Below are positions 8,502 to 18,117 of a stretch of DNA of 64,000 nt, piece after piece. The notes below the pieces were generated by a model. That model worked only from the letters and a program-made list of their open reading frames with translations, ran no database searches and was not told where the DNA came from. Position numbers and translations under genes: made by a program. Origin of the DNA: Cronobacter universalis NCTC 9529 (GTDB lineage Bacteria > Pseudomonadota > Gammaproteobacteria > Enterobacterales > Enterobacteriaceae); the NCBI RefSeq assembly GCF_001277175.1, contig NZ_CP012257.1, positions 1,736,001 through 1,800,000 of the forward strand. Reading direction: 5' to 3'. Numbering within the stretch: the stretch's first letter is position 1; each line of letters opens with the position of its first letter.

Positions 8502-10298
8502 TCACTCATTAACCCGGACTTCACGGAACATGCCTGTTTCCATATGAAAAAGCAGGTGACAGTGGTAAGCCCAGCGGCCCAGCGCATCGGCCGTCACACG
8601 ATAGCTGCGGCGCGTGCCGGGCGGCATATCAATGGTGTGTTTACGCACCAGAAAATTCCCTTCTTCATCCTCAAGGTCGCTCCACATTCCGTGCAGATGA
8701 ATGGGATGCGTCATCATGGTATCGTTGATGAGCACGATGCGGACGCGCTCGCCATAGCGGAGCGTGACCGGCTCTGCATCGGAGAACTTGATGCCATTGA
8801 AAGACCAGGCAAATTTTTCCATATGGCCGGTAAGATGCAGTTCTATGGTGCGTGAGGGTTCGCGTCCGTCCGGATCGTCAAAAGTGCTCTTCAGGTCAGC
8901 GTAGGTCAGAACCCTGCGGCCGTTATTCCTCAGCCCGATACCCGGATCGCTGAGCTTCGGGACGGGCATCATGGCCTGCATGTCAACCAGGGGGTTGTTC
9001 GTTTCTGATGCCGGATGCTTCTGCATATCACCCATGCCGCCCATGCTGCTGTGATCCATGCCAGCCATACTGCCTGCCGGGGCGCTCTCCACAGCTGAAC
9101 CATCCATGCTCTGCATGCTACCGCCGTCCATACCCTGCATCTGCCCGTGATCCATACCCCCCATGCTGCCGTGATCCATTCCCCCCATTCCCATATCATC
9201 CATGGTGAGCCAGGGACGAGGATCGGTGGAAGGAACCGGGGCAGTCATGCCTTCACGAACGGCAAGCGTGCCCCGTGCATAGCCGCTTCTGTCCATGGAC
9301 TGGGCAAAGATGGTGCAGGCATCCTGGACGGGCTCCACAATGACATCGTAGGTTTCAGCCACGGCAATACGGAACTCATCCACGCTGACGGGGGTGACGT
9401 ACTGGCCGTCAGCAGCCACCACGGTCATCTTTACGCCGGGAATGCGCACATCGAAGTAGGTCATGGCAGAGCCGTTGATAAAGCGGAGGCGGATTTTTTC
9501 GCCTTTACGGAACAGCCCGGTCCAGTTTTTACCCGGGCCCTGACCGTTCATGAGGTAGGTGTACGTCGCACCGCTGACGTCTGCAAGGTCAGTCGGGTTC
9601 ATCTTCATTTCCGCCCACATCTTCCGGTCAGCCAGGGTATTACCCAGTCCCTTTTCCCGGGCATCCCGGAAAAAATCACCGGCGGTGGGCTTGGCGAAGT
9701 TGTAGTAGTCAGACTGTTTTTTCAGTTTTGCAAGAATGGTGGCGGCATTTTCATCTGACCAGTCGGTCAGCATTACCACATGTTCCCGGTCATATGTAAA
9801 CGGCTCAGGCTCAGCGGAATCAATGATAATCGGGCCGTAAACGCCTTCCTGCTCCTGAAGACCGGAATGACTGTGATACCAGTAGGTGCCATTCTGCTTC
9901 ACGCGGAATGAATAAATGAAGGTCTCATCGGGTTCAATACCGTGGAAGCTGAGGCCGGGTACGCCATCCATGTTGGCCGGCAGAATAATGCCGTGCCAGT
10001 GAATGGAAGTTGTTTCTTTCAGACGATTTTTAACCCGCAGCGTGACAGTATCACCTTCTTTCCAGCGCAGCAGGGGACCCGGCAGGCCGGCGTTGATGGT
10101 TTTGGCATAACGGATGTTTCCGGTGATATTCAGCGGCGTTTCGGCGATGAACAGGTCGAAATCGTTACCGGTAAGCGTGCGTGACTGTACCAGACTTACT
10201 GCCGAGAAAGCATCGAACGTCTTCATACCAAGACCGCCGACAATTCCGGCTGCTGTGATCCCTTTGATAAAATTACGTCGTGAACTTTTAAGCTGCAT
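8502..10298 (-). CDS. pcoA: Multicopper oxidase PcoA
   Basis: A periplasmic multicopper oxidase of 598 residues (from the Met at 10298) with a twin-arginine signal ([10 protein letters not shown]). Copper ligand motifs in order: [30 protein letters not shown] and the C-terminal [15 protein letters not shown], which supplies T1/T2/T3 ligands including the axial Met. Between cupredoxin domains 2 and 3 lies a Met-rich tract made of repeats such as [18 protein letters not shown]. PcoA oxidises Cu(I) to less toxic Cu(II). First gene of the pcoABCDRS transcript, divergent from the PcoE-like gene. Confidence 0.95.
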   Translation of the reverse strand: MQLKSSRRNFIKGITAAGIVGGLGMKTFDAFSAVSLVQSRTLTGNDFDLFIAETPLNITGNIRYAKTINAGLPGPLLRWKEGDTVTLRVKNRLKETTSIHWHGIILPANMDGVPGLSFHGIEPDETFIYSFRVKQNGTYWYHSHSGLQEQEGVYGPIIIDSAEPEPFTYDREHVVMLTDWSDENAATILAKLKKQSDYYNFAKPTAGDFFRDAREKGLGNTLADRKMWAEMKMNPTDLADVSGATYTYLMNGQGPGKNWTGLFRKGEKIRLRFINGSAMTYFDVRIPGVKMTVVAADGQYVTPVSVDEFRIAVAETYDVIVEPVQDACTIFAQSMDRSGYARGTLAVREGMTAPVPSTDPRPWLTMDDMGMGGMDHGSMGGMDHGQMQGMDGGSMQSMDGSAVESAPAGSMAGMDHSSMGGMGDMQKHPASETNNPLVDMQAMMPVPKLSDPGIGLRNNGRRVLTYADLKSTFDDPDGREPSRTIELHLTGHMEKFAWSFNGIKFSDAEPVTLRYGERVRIVLINDTMMTHPIHLHGMWSDLEDEEGNFLVRKHTIDMPPGTRRSYRVTADALGRWAYHCHLLFHMETGMFREVRVNE

Positions 10299-10428
10299 AA
10301 TTGGGCTCCGGCAAAATGCAGTTTGTCCCGGGAGAAACTTTCTCGGCGCCGGAAGCATGAATAATGCAACCCGGCCTGGAACGTTATTTCTGTTACCGGA
10401 AAACTATCACAACTGAAACCCCGACTTG

Positions 10429-10480
10429 ATTACATTTATGTCATGTCAGAACCTGCTGTTTTAAATTACATTTATGTCAT
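10429..10480. promoter_or_regulatory. Twin copper-box operators between pcoA and the PcoE-like gene
   Basis: The 16-bp word ATTACATTTATGTCAT occurs twice (10429-10444 and 10465-10480), 36 bp apart. Each is an imperfect palindrome (ATTACA-tttA-TGTCAT) of the type bound by CopR/PcoR/CusR dimers. One copy is closer to pcoA, the other to the plus-strand gene, so a divergent PcoR-controlled promoter pair is likely. The binding protein is inferred. Confidence 0.7.
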
Positions 10481-10588
10481 TTTCGTTCACGGTATTTTTT
10501 TTCGGATACGATAAAAATCACTGAGACCAGTGTAGCTCTGGTCCGGGATTAACTGCGATTCCCATCCTGTAAACGTAAGGAAGTACGA

Positions 10589-10819
10589 ATGAAAAAGATT
10601 ATGCTTGTCGCCGCTGCGGTCCTTCTTTCCATTTCGGCCGCTCAGGCACAGCAGACTCCCATGGACATGTCCTGCTGTATGAACAAAAAGGCCCCGGCAG
10701 CCTCCGTAAATGAGCATGAACTGGCGATTCAGGCACATCAGGGCATGAATAACAGCAGTTCTGCCGCACATCAGAACATTATTGAAACGCACCGCAAGAT
10801 GATGCAGGAAGATAAATAA
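10589..10819 (+). CDS. Short PcoE-like periplasmic metal-binding protein
   Basis: A 76-residue protein with a signal peptide (cleavage after AAQA) and a mature part of only about 57 residues. SSAAHQNIIETHRKMMQ resembles the PcoE motif NSAAHQDMAEMHKKMMK; an MDMSCCMN segment adds Met and Cys ligands. PcoE (144 residues on plasmid pRJ1004) is a periplasmic copper sponge, so this looks like a half-length relative. It is transcribed away from pcoA, from the region holding the twin copper boxes. Strong SD (aaggaag) before the ATG. Confidence 0.75.
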   Translation: MKKIMLVAAAVLLSISAAQAQQTPMDMSCCMNKKAPAASVNEHELAIQAHQGMNNSSSAAHQNIIETHRKMMQEDK

Positions 10820-10970
10820 GCGCAGATGACAGCCCGTAGCCTTAGCTGAAAAAACGCGGGCAAAAATCACCCGGATTTTGTCCTGGTTACTGTTGTTACA
10901 GAATGTGTTGTGCATTAACCCTCATTACACTGAGTTATCTGAAAAACTTTGTTGAGGCTGTAATCAGCCG

Positions 10971-10998
10971 GCCCGTCTGACTGTGGCGGGCTTCTTTT
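10971..10998 (+). terminator. Probable terminator after the PcoE-like gene
   Basis: GCCCG/CGGGC inverted repeat followed by ttcttttta, about 150 bp after the stop of the PcoE-like gene and before the Cys-rich copper-protein gene. Confidence 0.5.
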
Positions 10999-11113
10999 TA
11001 AAACCCTGTTTCACCCCTCTCCTGTTACCGTCTGTATAAAACGCTTTTGCAGCAATCAACATTTTGTTCCATGCTTACCACTTCTTTACATTTAACGATT
11101 ACGGGAAGAAATT

Positions 11114-11441
11114 ATGTCTGAACAATAACCGCAACTGCATTGAGGCCTGTTATATCTGCGCTGCAACCTGTGACTACTGCGCAACGTCCTGCCTGAAAGA
11201 AGAAAATATTGAGATGATGCGCGAATGCATCCGGGCGGACATGCAGTGCGCCAGCATCTGCCGCCTGGCAGCTGAGCTGATGACAATGGACAGTGAATTC
11301 GCTGCTCAGATTTGTAAGGTTTGCGCAGAAGCATGCCAGAAATGCGGTGATGAGTGCGCGAAACATGAGCACGAGCACTGTAAGAAATGTGCTGAAGCCT
11401 GTTACCGCTGTGCTGAAGAATGCCGGAAAATGGCAGCGTGA
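11114..11441 (+). CDS. Four-helix-bundle copper-binding protein (DUF326/Csp type), 5' frameshift
   Basis: The frame encodes about 108 residues with 20 or so Cys in CxxC/CxxxC repeats (CIEACYICAATCDYCATSC; CKVCAEACQKCGDECAKH; CKKCAEACYRCAEECRKM). This is the pattern of Csp-type copper-storage four-helix bundles. There is no signal peptide, so it is probably cytosolic. The natural start appears to be the ATG at 11114 behind gggaag, giving MSEQ, but a run of two As at 11127-11128 puts a TAA after codon 4. Removing one A restores MSEQYRNCIEACYIC. Either a recent frameshift or a sequencing error; otherwise initiation would need the TTG at 11064. Confidence 0.75.
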
Positions 11442-11801
11442 CAGCAAATGGAAGCTGTCCAGTCGCAGCTTCCGGAAAGTACCGCCTGTCTCATTCCAGC
11501 CGGTGATTTTTGATACATACACCCGGCGTCAGGGTGGTAAAAATCACCGTTCTTACCCGGACTGCCCGCCATACAGCCAGAAGGGAAATGCCGCGTCCCT
11601 GTTCAGGCTTTTTTAAACTGACATCCCCTATATTAAATATCGCAAAAGCCCGGGCGTGTTTTTGCAGCCGGTCGGTACATATGCCCTCTGCCTTATCCAC
11701 AAAAACGGGGGATAAGCCCTGTATAATTAATGTACAAATTTGTAGTGTACATCCTTTCAGAAAGATTTAAGTCTCGTGTTGAATTTCTATTCCACATAAA
11801 C
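11442..11801. other. Intergenic between the Csp-like gene and truncated umuC
   Basis: A GGAAGCTG/CAGCTTCC hairpin (11450-11473) follows the Cys-rich gene without a T-run. No gene is recognisable, and no LexA box (CTGT-N8-ACAG) is visible ahead of the umuC fragment. The umuC-like frame is open from 11730, but homology begins only near 11802. Confidence 0.4.
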
Positions 11802-12836
11802 GGTGATATGAGCCAGCGGGTAATGACCACGCTTGAGGAAATGTGCCCGCGCGTCGAGGTATACAGCATCGATGAGGCATTCTGCGACCTGACGGGCGTG
11901 CGGAACTGCCGCGACCTGGCTGATTTTGGCCGGGAGATACGCGGCACCGTCCGGCGCAACACCCGGATCCATTGTGGTGTCGGTATCGCCCAGACGAAGA
12001 CGCTGGCGAAGCTCGCCAATCGCGCGGCGAAGGAGTGGCCGCAGACGGGCGGGGTGGTGGACCTGTCGAACCAGGCGCGCCAGCGGCGGCTGATGGCGCT
12101 GATGCCGGTAGAGGAAGTGTGGGGCGTCGGTCGGCGTATCGCCAGAAAGCTGGAGGCAATGGGCATTAAAAACGCACTGCAGCTATGCGATACCGATATC
12201 CGCTTTATCCGCAAACACTTTAACGTCGTGCTGGAGCGCACCGTGCGCGAGCTGCGCGGCGAGCCCTGTCTGGAGATCGAGGAGTTTGCCCCGGCGAAAC
12301 AGGAAATCGTCTGCAGCCGGTCATTCGGGGAGCGTATCACCGACTATGAAGCGATGCGCCAGGCTATCTGCAGCTATGCAGCGCGTGCGGCGGAAAAGCT
12401 CCGCGGCGAGCATCAGTTCTGCCGGTACATTTCGGTGTTCGTGAAAACGTCGCCGTTCTCTGCTGAGCCGTATTACGGCAACCACGCCGGGACCAAACTG
12501 CTGACGCCCACACAGGACACGCGCGACATTATCGCCGCGGCGACGCGCTGCCTCGATGCCGTATGGCGCGATGGGCATCGGTATCAGAAAGCGGGAGTGA
12601 TGCTGGGTGACTTTTTCAGCCAGGGCGTGGCGCAGCTGAATCTGTTTGATGAGAACGCGCCGCGGGTGAACAGCGAGGCGCTGATGTCACTGATGGACAA
12701 ACTGAACCAGCACGGGCGGGGAACCCTGTATTTTGCGGGGCAGGGGATCCAGCAGTCGTGGCAGATGAAGCGCGAGATGCTGTCGCCGTGTTACACGACA
12801 CGGCTGGCTGATGTACCAACCGTACGGGCATGGTAA
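11802..12836 (+). pseudogene. umuC: umuC, 5'-truncated DNA polymerase V subunit
   Basis: The sequence matches E. coli UmuC from about residue 79 to the end: MSQRVMTTLEEMCPRVEVYS, then IDEAFCDLTGVRNC with the catalytic Asp-Glu pair, GVGIAQTKTLAKLAN, RKHFNVVLERTVRELRGEPC, and a C-terminus with QLNLFDEN (a beta-clamp-binding type motif) and GTLYFAGQGIQQ. About 78 N-terminal residues, including the first catalytic Asp of the Y-family palm, are absent. The upstream codons from 11730 are unrelated. No umuD lies upstream. It should not encode an active polymerase. Confidence 0.88.
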
Positions 12837-13161
12837 AAGGGATATCGTTCAGGCATTAAAGCAAAGAGAAGGTCCGCTTTGAGCGAAAAGCGGAATCCAT
12901 CCTGCCAGCCCGCACAATGTCCAGTTAATAATTTTTAAATTAAGACACGCCATTTCACCGAAGAATAACATTTTCCTGACACCTGACCTTTGCGCTGGAT
13001 AAAGCCTTTATTGCTGTAACACAAAGCGAGCGTGGATCTGGCGCATCGCGAACAGGACAAAAGGTGCATACACCATAACTGATATAGCACCTTGTTGGTG
13101 GGAGGCAGGATGCGTATCTGATGATAATGATTTATTTTGCGGAGTAGCTTAACGGTAATCT
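12837..13161. other. Intergenic between umuC remnant and ABC operon
   Basis: Contains a CCGCTTT/AAAGCGG inverted repeat (12874-12893) without a T-run. I see no open frame with family features. The ABC operon comes in on the minus strand and ends at 13162. Confidence 0.4.
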
Positions 13162-14262
13162 TTATCGTCCCAGCAATACCCGGCTGGAAAATTGTTTTTT
13201 GAGCTCAACGCTGTATGGGGCATTATAAAAGCTTACCCTCTGAAATTTATCATCAAATTCGTTATTCAGATGTTTATTCACAGGAATTGAACCAAAAACT
13301 TTATGGAGTTCGCTTTGCGTTTTCTCACTGACCAGCCAATTGACAAAAAGAGCAGACGCAGCGGGATGTGCTGAATTTTTAGCTATTACGACAGCGTTAG
13401 CTCCGGCAGGCATACTAAACCCGGGTACATAAAATTTTATACGTGATGTTACTGCACCTGTTTTTTTAAGAGTCAGCAGGTGATCTTCCCATGCAGGAGC
13501 CAAAACAAGCTCGCCATCATTGATGCGGGTAAGACTGTCTGCCTGAGATTTTGTGAGCGTGATCTTACTTTTATTTTTAATGAACCATTCCCATCCTTTA
13601 TTCCACTGCTGCAGAACGGCTGGGTCTGTTTTATCAGTTAATTTATGCTCTCCCTGTCCCTGGAGTGTCAATACTCTCTGTATAAAAGCTTCACCGGCCC
13701 CGCCATTTTGCGGATCATTGTACCCAAACAAATTTGGATTGCTGTCGATGAAGCCCTGAAGCTCCTCCAGAGTCTGAGGAAGCTTTTTGTTCTGCATTTG
13801 CAGCGGGTCATACGCAAACCCGGTCTGGCTTCCCCAGAATGCAAGGCCATATCCGAGGAAGTCAGTACCATGGAGTTTACTGTAGCCATTCTGGTATTCG
13901 GGAAGCCAGGCTACCGGCGAAACGGTATAAGAATTAAGGACAACCGGCATCTGGCTCATCGTGAAACCTACTACGTCAAGCTTCCCGGTTGCTTTATTTT
14001 TTTCAGCCAGTATTTTATTAAGATTCCCGTCTATAGTAGATTCGGGAATGATAACTTTGATGCCATACTCCTGTTCAAATCCTTTTACAAAACTTCGCCA
14101 TTGTGGCTTGAGATACCAGACATTAAAGCTAACTGATCCTTCTTTTTGCGCGCGGGAGACAACCTCGGCCCACGTCATTTCGGAAAGCTGCGCTCCCTCT
14201 GCCGCTGAAAAAGAGAGACAAGTAAGAATTATAACGGTAGTTAAAGTCCGAAAGCGTTTCAT
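13162..14262 (-). CDS. ABC transporter substrate-binding protein (family 1)
   Basis: A periplasmic solute-binding protein of 366 residues with a signal peptide (MKRFRTLTTVIILTCLSFSAAEGA). The fold signature is that of family-1 binding proteins: WAEVVSRAQKEGSVSFNVWY, an LDVVGFTMSQMPV hinge, and the late FVNWLVSEKTQSELHKVFGSIPVN motif common to iron, putrescine, phosphonate and sugar-phosphate binders. It is last in the operon, after two permeases and the ATPase. The substrate cannot be read from sequence; the divergent phosphodiesterase genes suggest an organic phosphodiester. Confidence 0.85.
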   Translation of the reverse strand: MKRFRTLTTVIILTCLSFSAAEGAQLSEMTWAEVVSRAQKEGSVSFNVWYLKPQWRSFVKGFEQEYGIKVIIPESTIDGNLNKILAEKNKATGKLDVVGFTMSQMPVVLNSYTVSPVAWLPEYQNGYSKLHGTDFLGYGLAFWGSQTGFAYDPLQMQNKKLPQTLEELQGFIDSNPNLFGYNDPQNGGAGEAFIQRVLTLQGQGEHKLTDKTDPAVLQQWNKGWEWFIKNKSKITLTKSQADSLTRINDGELVLAPAWEDHLLTLKKTGAVTSRIKFYVPGFSMPAGANAVVIAKNSAHPAASALFVNWLVSEKTQSELHKVFGSIPVNKHLNNEFDDKFQRVSFYNAPYSVELKKQFSSRVLLGR

Positions 14263-14271
14263 ATTAACCTC

Positions 14272-15114
14272 TTAATATTTGCCAGTTGACTCAGCTGAAT
14301 AATTATCCTTCAGCATTCTCTCAATAAAGATCATAAGGATGATGTTAGGAATGATGAGTATCATGGATACAACTGCTGCGTCTGGTCTTACAAACGCGTA
14401 TCCCAGATAAGAATAAAGTATTGTCGGAATGGTAATAAAATCCGGCGAACCCAGTACGTAAGAGACAGAAAACTCCTCAAGGCTCCTGACGAAACACAGA
14501 ATCAATGTCGCGAGGATAGCACTCCTCAGAAAAGGCAGATAAGCATTCCTGAATGTAGCCCACCTGTTCGAACCCAGATCGCGACTGGCGTCAATCATCT
14601 CCTGCGGAACAGCCCGAAAACCGGCGGAAAGTATTCTTATTGCATAAGGCAGCGCGAGCACAGTATGTCCTGTAACTATGCTGATAAAGGTGTTGTCGAT
14701 ATTGAGTTGCAAGATCATGGCACTGAAAAATATTCCGATCAGCATTCCCGGGATAACGAGGGGTATCAGTGTCAGGACTTCAGCTATTCCTTTTCCTCTG
14801 AACGGTATGCGACCGAAAGCATAAGCAGTAGGAAGAGCCAGTAACAGACTCAGGAGAGCCACTGTTAACGCTATCGAATAACTGTTGAACATAGCGTCAG
14901 GAAGCGATGTCGTCTGCCACATATTAACCCATCTCGTGAAAGAAAGGCTGTTAGGGAATATGTCAGGAAAACTCCAGGGATGAGCAGGGTCAACCATCGA
15001 CCACAGTACCGCCATGCCCACGGGCAGCCCAAGCCATATAAAATTAGCAATGAGAAAAAAAACCACCGAAACTTTCATGACAGCACCGGTTTTTTTTCGA
15101 CTCTTCATATTCAT
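14272..15114 (-). CDS. ABC transporter permease (second)
   Basis: A 280-residue inner-membrane permease with six hydrophobic segments and the EAA loop MIDASRDLGSNRWATFRNAYLP typical of binding-protein-dependent importers. The start is set at the ATG at 15114, which overlaps the TGA of the upstream permease (ATGA), as expected for coupled translation. It pairs with the preceding permease to form the channel. The arrangement SBP, two permeases and one ATPase matches the PotABCD/Fbp/PhnSTUV class. Confidence 0.88.
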   Translation of the reverse strand: MNMKSRKKTGAVMKVSVVFFLIANFIWLGLPVGMAVLWSMVDPAHPWSFPDIFPNSLSFTRWVNMWQTTSLPDAMFNSYSIALTVALLSLLLALPTAYAFGRIPFRGKGIAEVLTLIPLVIPGMLIGIFFSAMILQLNIDNTFISIVTGHTVLALPYAIRILSAGFRAVPQEMIDASRDLGSNRWATFRNAYLPFLRSAILATLILCFVRSLEEFSVSYVLGSPDFITIPTILYSYLGYAFVRPDAAVVSMILIIPNIILMIFIERMLKDNYSAESTGKY

Positions 15115-15980
15115 TTCAGGTCCCCTTTGCACGTCATAAAAGGTGTTATCAGTAACTTAACTAATATGCTGAACAAAAGTGAGGTTATCATGATGATCAC
15201 GGCAATCACGGCAGCGTTATTCCATTCTCCGTACTCCATGGCTGTTGACTGCATCAGTCGCGCAAGCGAATAAACATCATGAGGCCCGGCGACAGAATAA
15301 AAAGCAAAGTCACCGATCGCATCAATGAATACAATGATTAATGCCACTTGCAGAGCGGGCAGGGTAAGTGGAAGTATAATAGTGATAAACCGCTGCCATT
15401 TATTTGCCCCTAAATTTCCCGAGGCGTATAAAATATCATTTTTCACTGCATTCACTGAACTGCTTATCAGGATCAGAGCAAAGGGCATGTTCTTCCATAT
15501 CTGCAGGACAATGACTCCCGTTCCAAAACTGTCATTCTGCATACGCAGCGGTGTCCTGATAATGTTTGCAGCCAGGAGGAACTCATTAATAACACCATGA
15601 AAAGAGATGATATTAATAAACAAAAAGGCTGCAACCAGTCCGGGGATAAACATAGGTATACGCAATATGGCAATGATACTCTCTTTCATCGGCAGCGGCT
15701 TTCTCAGCCATAAAGCGATGGGGTATGCGAGAATAACGGCACCCAGTGCTCCCAGCAGTGAAACTTTAACTGAGTAAAGAAATGAGCTGATCAATACGGG
15801 ATCGCGTAGCATCCCGGACCAGTACTGAAGTGTAAAATAACTGTTGCCCGTCAGATTAAAATAGCCAATGCTCTGCGCAATCAGAACATAAAATGTAGAG
15901 CCCATCAGCAGAAGGATTGTACCAAGCCCGCTCATCATAAGGAGCCAGGCGAATAATTCCTGCCGGATAGTAGTTTTCAT
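15111..15980 (-). CDS. ABC transporter permease (first)
   Basis: A 289-residue permease with about six transmembrane segments (first at 13-35) and an EAA-loop region ILYASGNLGANKWQRFITIILP. Its start overlaps the ATPase stop in an ATGA and its stop overlaps the next permease start, so three genes are translationally coupled. Closest in layout to PotB/ThiP-half-type permeases. Substrate unknown. Confidence 0.88.
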   Translation of the reverse strand: MKTTIRQELFAWLLMMSGLGTILLLMGSTFYVLIAQSIGYFNLTGNSYFTLQYWSGMLRDPVLISSFLYSVKVSLLGALGAVILAYPIALWLRKPLPMKESIIAILRIPMFIPGLVAAFLFINIISFHGVINEFLLAANIIRTPLRMQNDSFGTGVIVLQIWKNMPFALILISSSVNAVKNDILYASGNLGANKWQRFITIILPLTLPALQVALIIVFIDAIGDFAFYSVAGPHDVYSLARLMQSTAMEYGEWNNAAVIAVIIMITSLLFSILVKLLITPFMTCKGDLK

Positions 15981-17047
15981 GTTACTGGCTCCAGAAATAC
16001 GATGGCGTTTTCAGGCAAATAGAAACATGCCTGCTCTCCGATTTTAAAGGAAGGTTTTTTTATAAGTTGCAGCCGCACGTCGGTTCCGTCACTTGTGTGC
16101 CCTGAAGCCTCGGTATGGCTTCCCATAAAAGCCATACTTTCAACCGTAATGGTAAAGTAATTAGCGCCTTTTTTGTTGTCGGGAATGTATATAGCATCTT
16201 CAGGCCGCCAGCATATCCAGCAATGGTCGCTTTCAGGTTCTCTCGAAGATCTGACGTAGAAGCCACCCATAGAAGTGGATACCCTGTAAAAACCGGGTTG
16301 TTCTGCTCTGCTTATGGTTGCCTTTATGATATTTGCTGCACCAATAAAATCGGCAATAAAGCGGTTTGCCGGATGATAGTATATCTCTTCAGGTGTGCCT
16401 GCCTGCGCAATGTTCCCGGCATTGAGCACCACAATTTTGTCCGACATGGATAGCGCTTCACTCTGGTCATGCGTCACATAAACTGATGTAAGATTGTGAC
16501 GACCCTGAAGCTGCTTGATTTCATATCTCACACTTTCACGCAGCTTTGCATCCAGATTGGAAAGAGGTTCATCAAAAAGCATGACAAGTGGCTTCGTTAC
16601 CATAGCCCTCGCGATCGCAACTCTTTGCTGTTGCCCGCCTGAAAGCTGAGAAGGCATTTTGTGTCTTTGTGATCCGAGCCCCATCTGTTTCAGAACGGTA
16701 TTGATCGTCGCTTTTTGTTCGGCAAGGGGAATTTTCTTCTGCTTCAGACCATAAGCAATGTTGTGCATAACATTCAGGTGCGGGAACAAAGCATAGGACT
16801 GGAAACACATTGCGGTGCTTCGCCTCTCCGGAGGAAGTGTATTAATTGACTCACCGTTCAGGATGATGTTTCCACTGTCCGGAGTAACAAATCCCGCAAT
16901 CATCTTCAGAAGTGTTGTTTTCCCGCATCCGCTCGGTCCAAGCAGGGTTACAAATTCTCCTTCTTCAACATCGAAAGAAATCTCTCTCGCCGCATAGTAA
17001 TCATCAAAACGTTTGGTGATCTTTTCAAGTCTTAGTTTAGCCATCAT
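15977..17047 (-). CDS. ABC transporter ATP-binding protein
   Basis: A 356-residue importer ATPase. Walker [10 protein letters not shown] (about 37-45), Q-loop [10 protein letters not shown], signature LSGGQQQR, Walker [13 protein letters not shown] and H-loop [11 protein letters not shown]. The C-terminal third is a TOBE-like regulatory domain, as in PotA, FbpC and UgpC. First gene of the four-gene transporter operon; its leader holds a palindrome (17076-17090) matching one in front of the divergent gene. Confidence 0.92.
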   Translation of the reverse strand: MMAKLRLEKITKRFDDYYAAREISFDVEEGEFVTLLGPSGCGKTTLLKMIAGFVTPDSGNIILNGESINTLPPERRSTAMCFQSYALFPHLNVMHNIAYGLKQKKIPLAEQKATINTVLKQMGLGSQRHKMPSQLSGGQQQRVAIARAMVTKPLVMLFDEPLSNLDAKLRESVRYEIKQLQGRHNLTSVYVTHDQSEALSMSDKIVVLNAGNIAQAGTPEEIYYHPANRFIADFIGAANIIKATISRAEQPGFYRVSTSMGGFYVRSSREPESDHCWICWRPEDAIYIPDNKKGANYFTITVESMAFMGSHTEASGHTSDGTDVRLQLIKKPSFKIGEQACFYLPENAIVFLEPVT

Positions 17048-17075
17048 GCAGTCTCTTGATATTCATCTAAAATAA

Positions 17076-17218
17076 GTTTAGCTATTAAACATTAAAATTT
17101 TGTGACAGAGAATAGAAAGCTGATTTTTTGCACTATATCTGTGTTAACTTTATGATTTTATTTGATAAAAAATAAATTAAAATTTCGCTGTTTTTTTAAT
17201 TAAGTTTAGTTATTATAC
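17076..17218. promoter_or_regulatory. Paired palindromic operators in the divergent promoter region
   Basis: Two 15-bp boxes, GTTTAGCTATTAAAC (17076-17090) and GTTTAGTTATTATAC (17204-17218), match at 13 of 15 positions and are each near-palindromic (GTTTA-N5-TAWAC). They lie 128 bp apart, one beside each divergent start, in otherwise very AT-rich DNA. The likely binder is the ROK regulator encoded at 18118, with repression by looping as in NagC. Both role and partner are inference. Confidence 0.65.
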
Positions 17219-17260
17219 TTAATGCCAGTTGTTAATCTTTTTCTTCAGAAGGTGTAGAGC

Positions 17261-18088
17261 GTGTTCAACTTCCATCAGGCTAGTGAAGGTGTCGTGTTGG
17301 CGAACGGCCATCGCGGATACTCCAGCAGGTATCCTGAAAATACGTTATTGGCATTTGAAGGAGCTCGTCTGGCTGGTATGTCGAGCATTGAACTTGATGT
17401 GCACATGACCCTGGATGAGAAGATGGTGGTCACTCATGATTTCCGCATTGACAGAGTATCGGATGGCTCTGGTTATGTAGCAAATATGACGCTCGGCGAA
17501 CTGAGGGCTTATAATTTTGGCGTCAGCGCGCTCACTGAAGGTACAAATGCCGCCATCCCGGTCCTGGATGACATCTTCGACTGGGCGATAAGGCACGATA
17601 CGGGTCTTGTCGTGGAGATAAAACAGCGCAGTCGCCTCGACCGCTTTATTGAGAGATTCACTGAACTGGTTACCACCAAAACCGGCATAGTCGGAAGAAT
17701 ACAGTTACTCGGGTTTAACCATGTACTGCTTAATCAGATCAAGGACAGGGTTCCGGGACTGAAGATTCAGACAGTCTCACTTGAGCGATATAAAAATCAG
17801 CTTGAAGCGATTCTCAGTTCGAGCGCCGACTGTGTCTGTCTCGAATATGAACATACGCACATTGACGATCTGAAGGCGTATAAGCAGGCCGGGTTAGGTG
17901 TACGGCTTTATCTTCCACCGGGCAAGCTCGGTCTCGATACGCTGGAGTACTTCCGAGTTAAATTCGGGCATGATGTACGCAGCGAGATACTTTTCTGGAT
18001 GAAAGAAGGCCTGATTGACATGGTCAGCCATGATGATGTCCTGTATGTCAAAAGACTCATAGATGACGCTGGGTTAAAATGCGCTTAA
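17261..18088 (+). CDS. Glycerophosphodiester phosphodiesterase family protein
   Basis: A 275-residue GDPD-family TIM barrel beginning with GTG. Catalytic residues are visible: His17-Arg18 (NGHRGYSS), Glu26-Asn27 (PENT), Glu44/Asp46 (SIELDVHMT) and His59-Asp60. No signal peptide, so it is cytoplasmic, like UgpQ. UgpQ hydrolyses glycerophosphodiesters to glycerol-3-phosphate and an alcohol as they enter. It is divergent from an ABC importer operon, so it probably acts on the imported solute. Followed after 29 bp by the ROK regulator. Confidence 0.9.
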   Translation: MFNFHQASEGVVLANGHRGYSSRYPENTLLAFEGARLAGMSSIELDVHMTLDEKMVVTHDFRIDRVSDGSGYVANMTLGELRAYNFGVSALTEGTNAAIPVLDDIFDWAIRHDTGLVVEIKQRSRLDRFIERFTELVTTKTGIVGRIQLLGFNHVLLNQIKDRVPGLKIQTVSLERYKNQLEAILSSSADCVCLEYEHTHIDDLKAYKQAGLGVRLYLPPGKLGLDTLEYFRVKFGHDVRSEILFWMKEGLIDMVSHDDVLYVKRLIDDAGLKCA

Positions 18089-18117
18089 ATAATTAACGCC
18101 CGGATACAGGAATTAAT

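Noticed and set aside
11690..11760. LexA-like site before the umuC fragment
   Set aside because: CTGT and ACA are present, but the spacing does not fit CTGT-N8-ACAG.
12874..12893. CCGCTTT/AAAGCGG hairpin as terminator or transposon end
   Set aside because: No T-run on either side and no partner repeat found.
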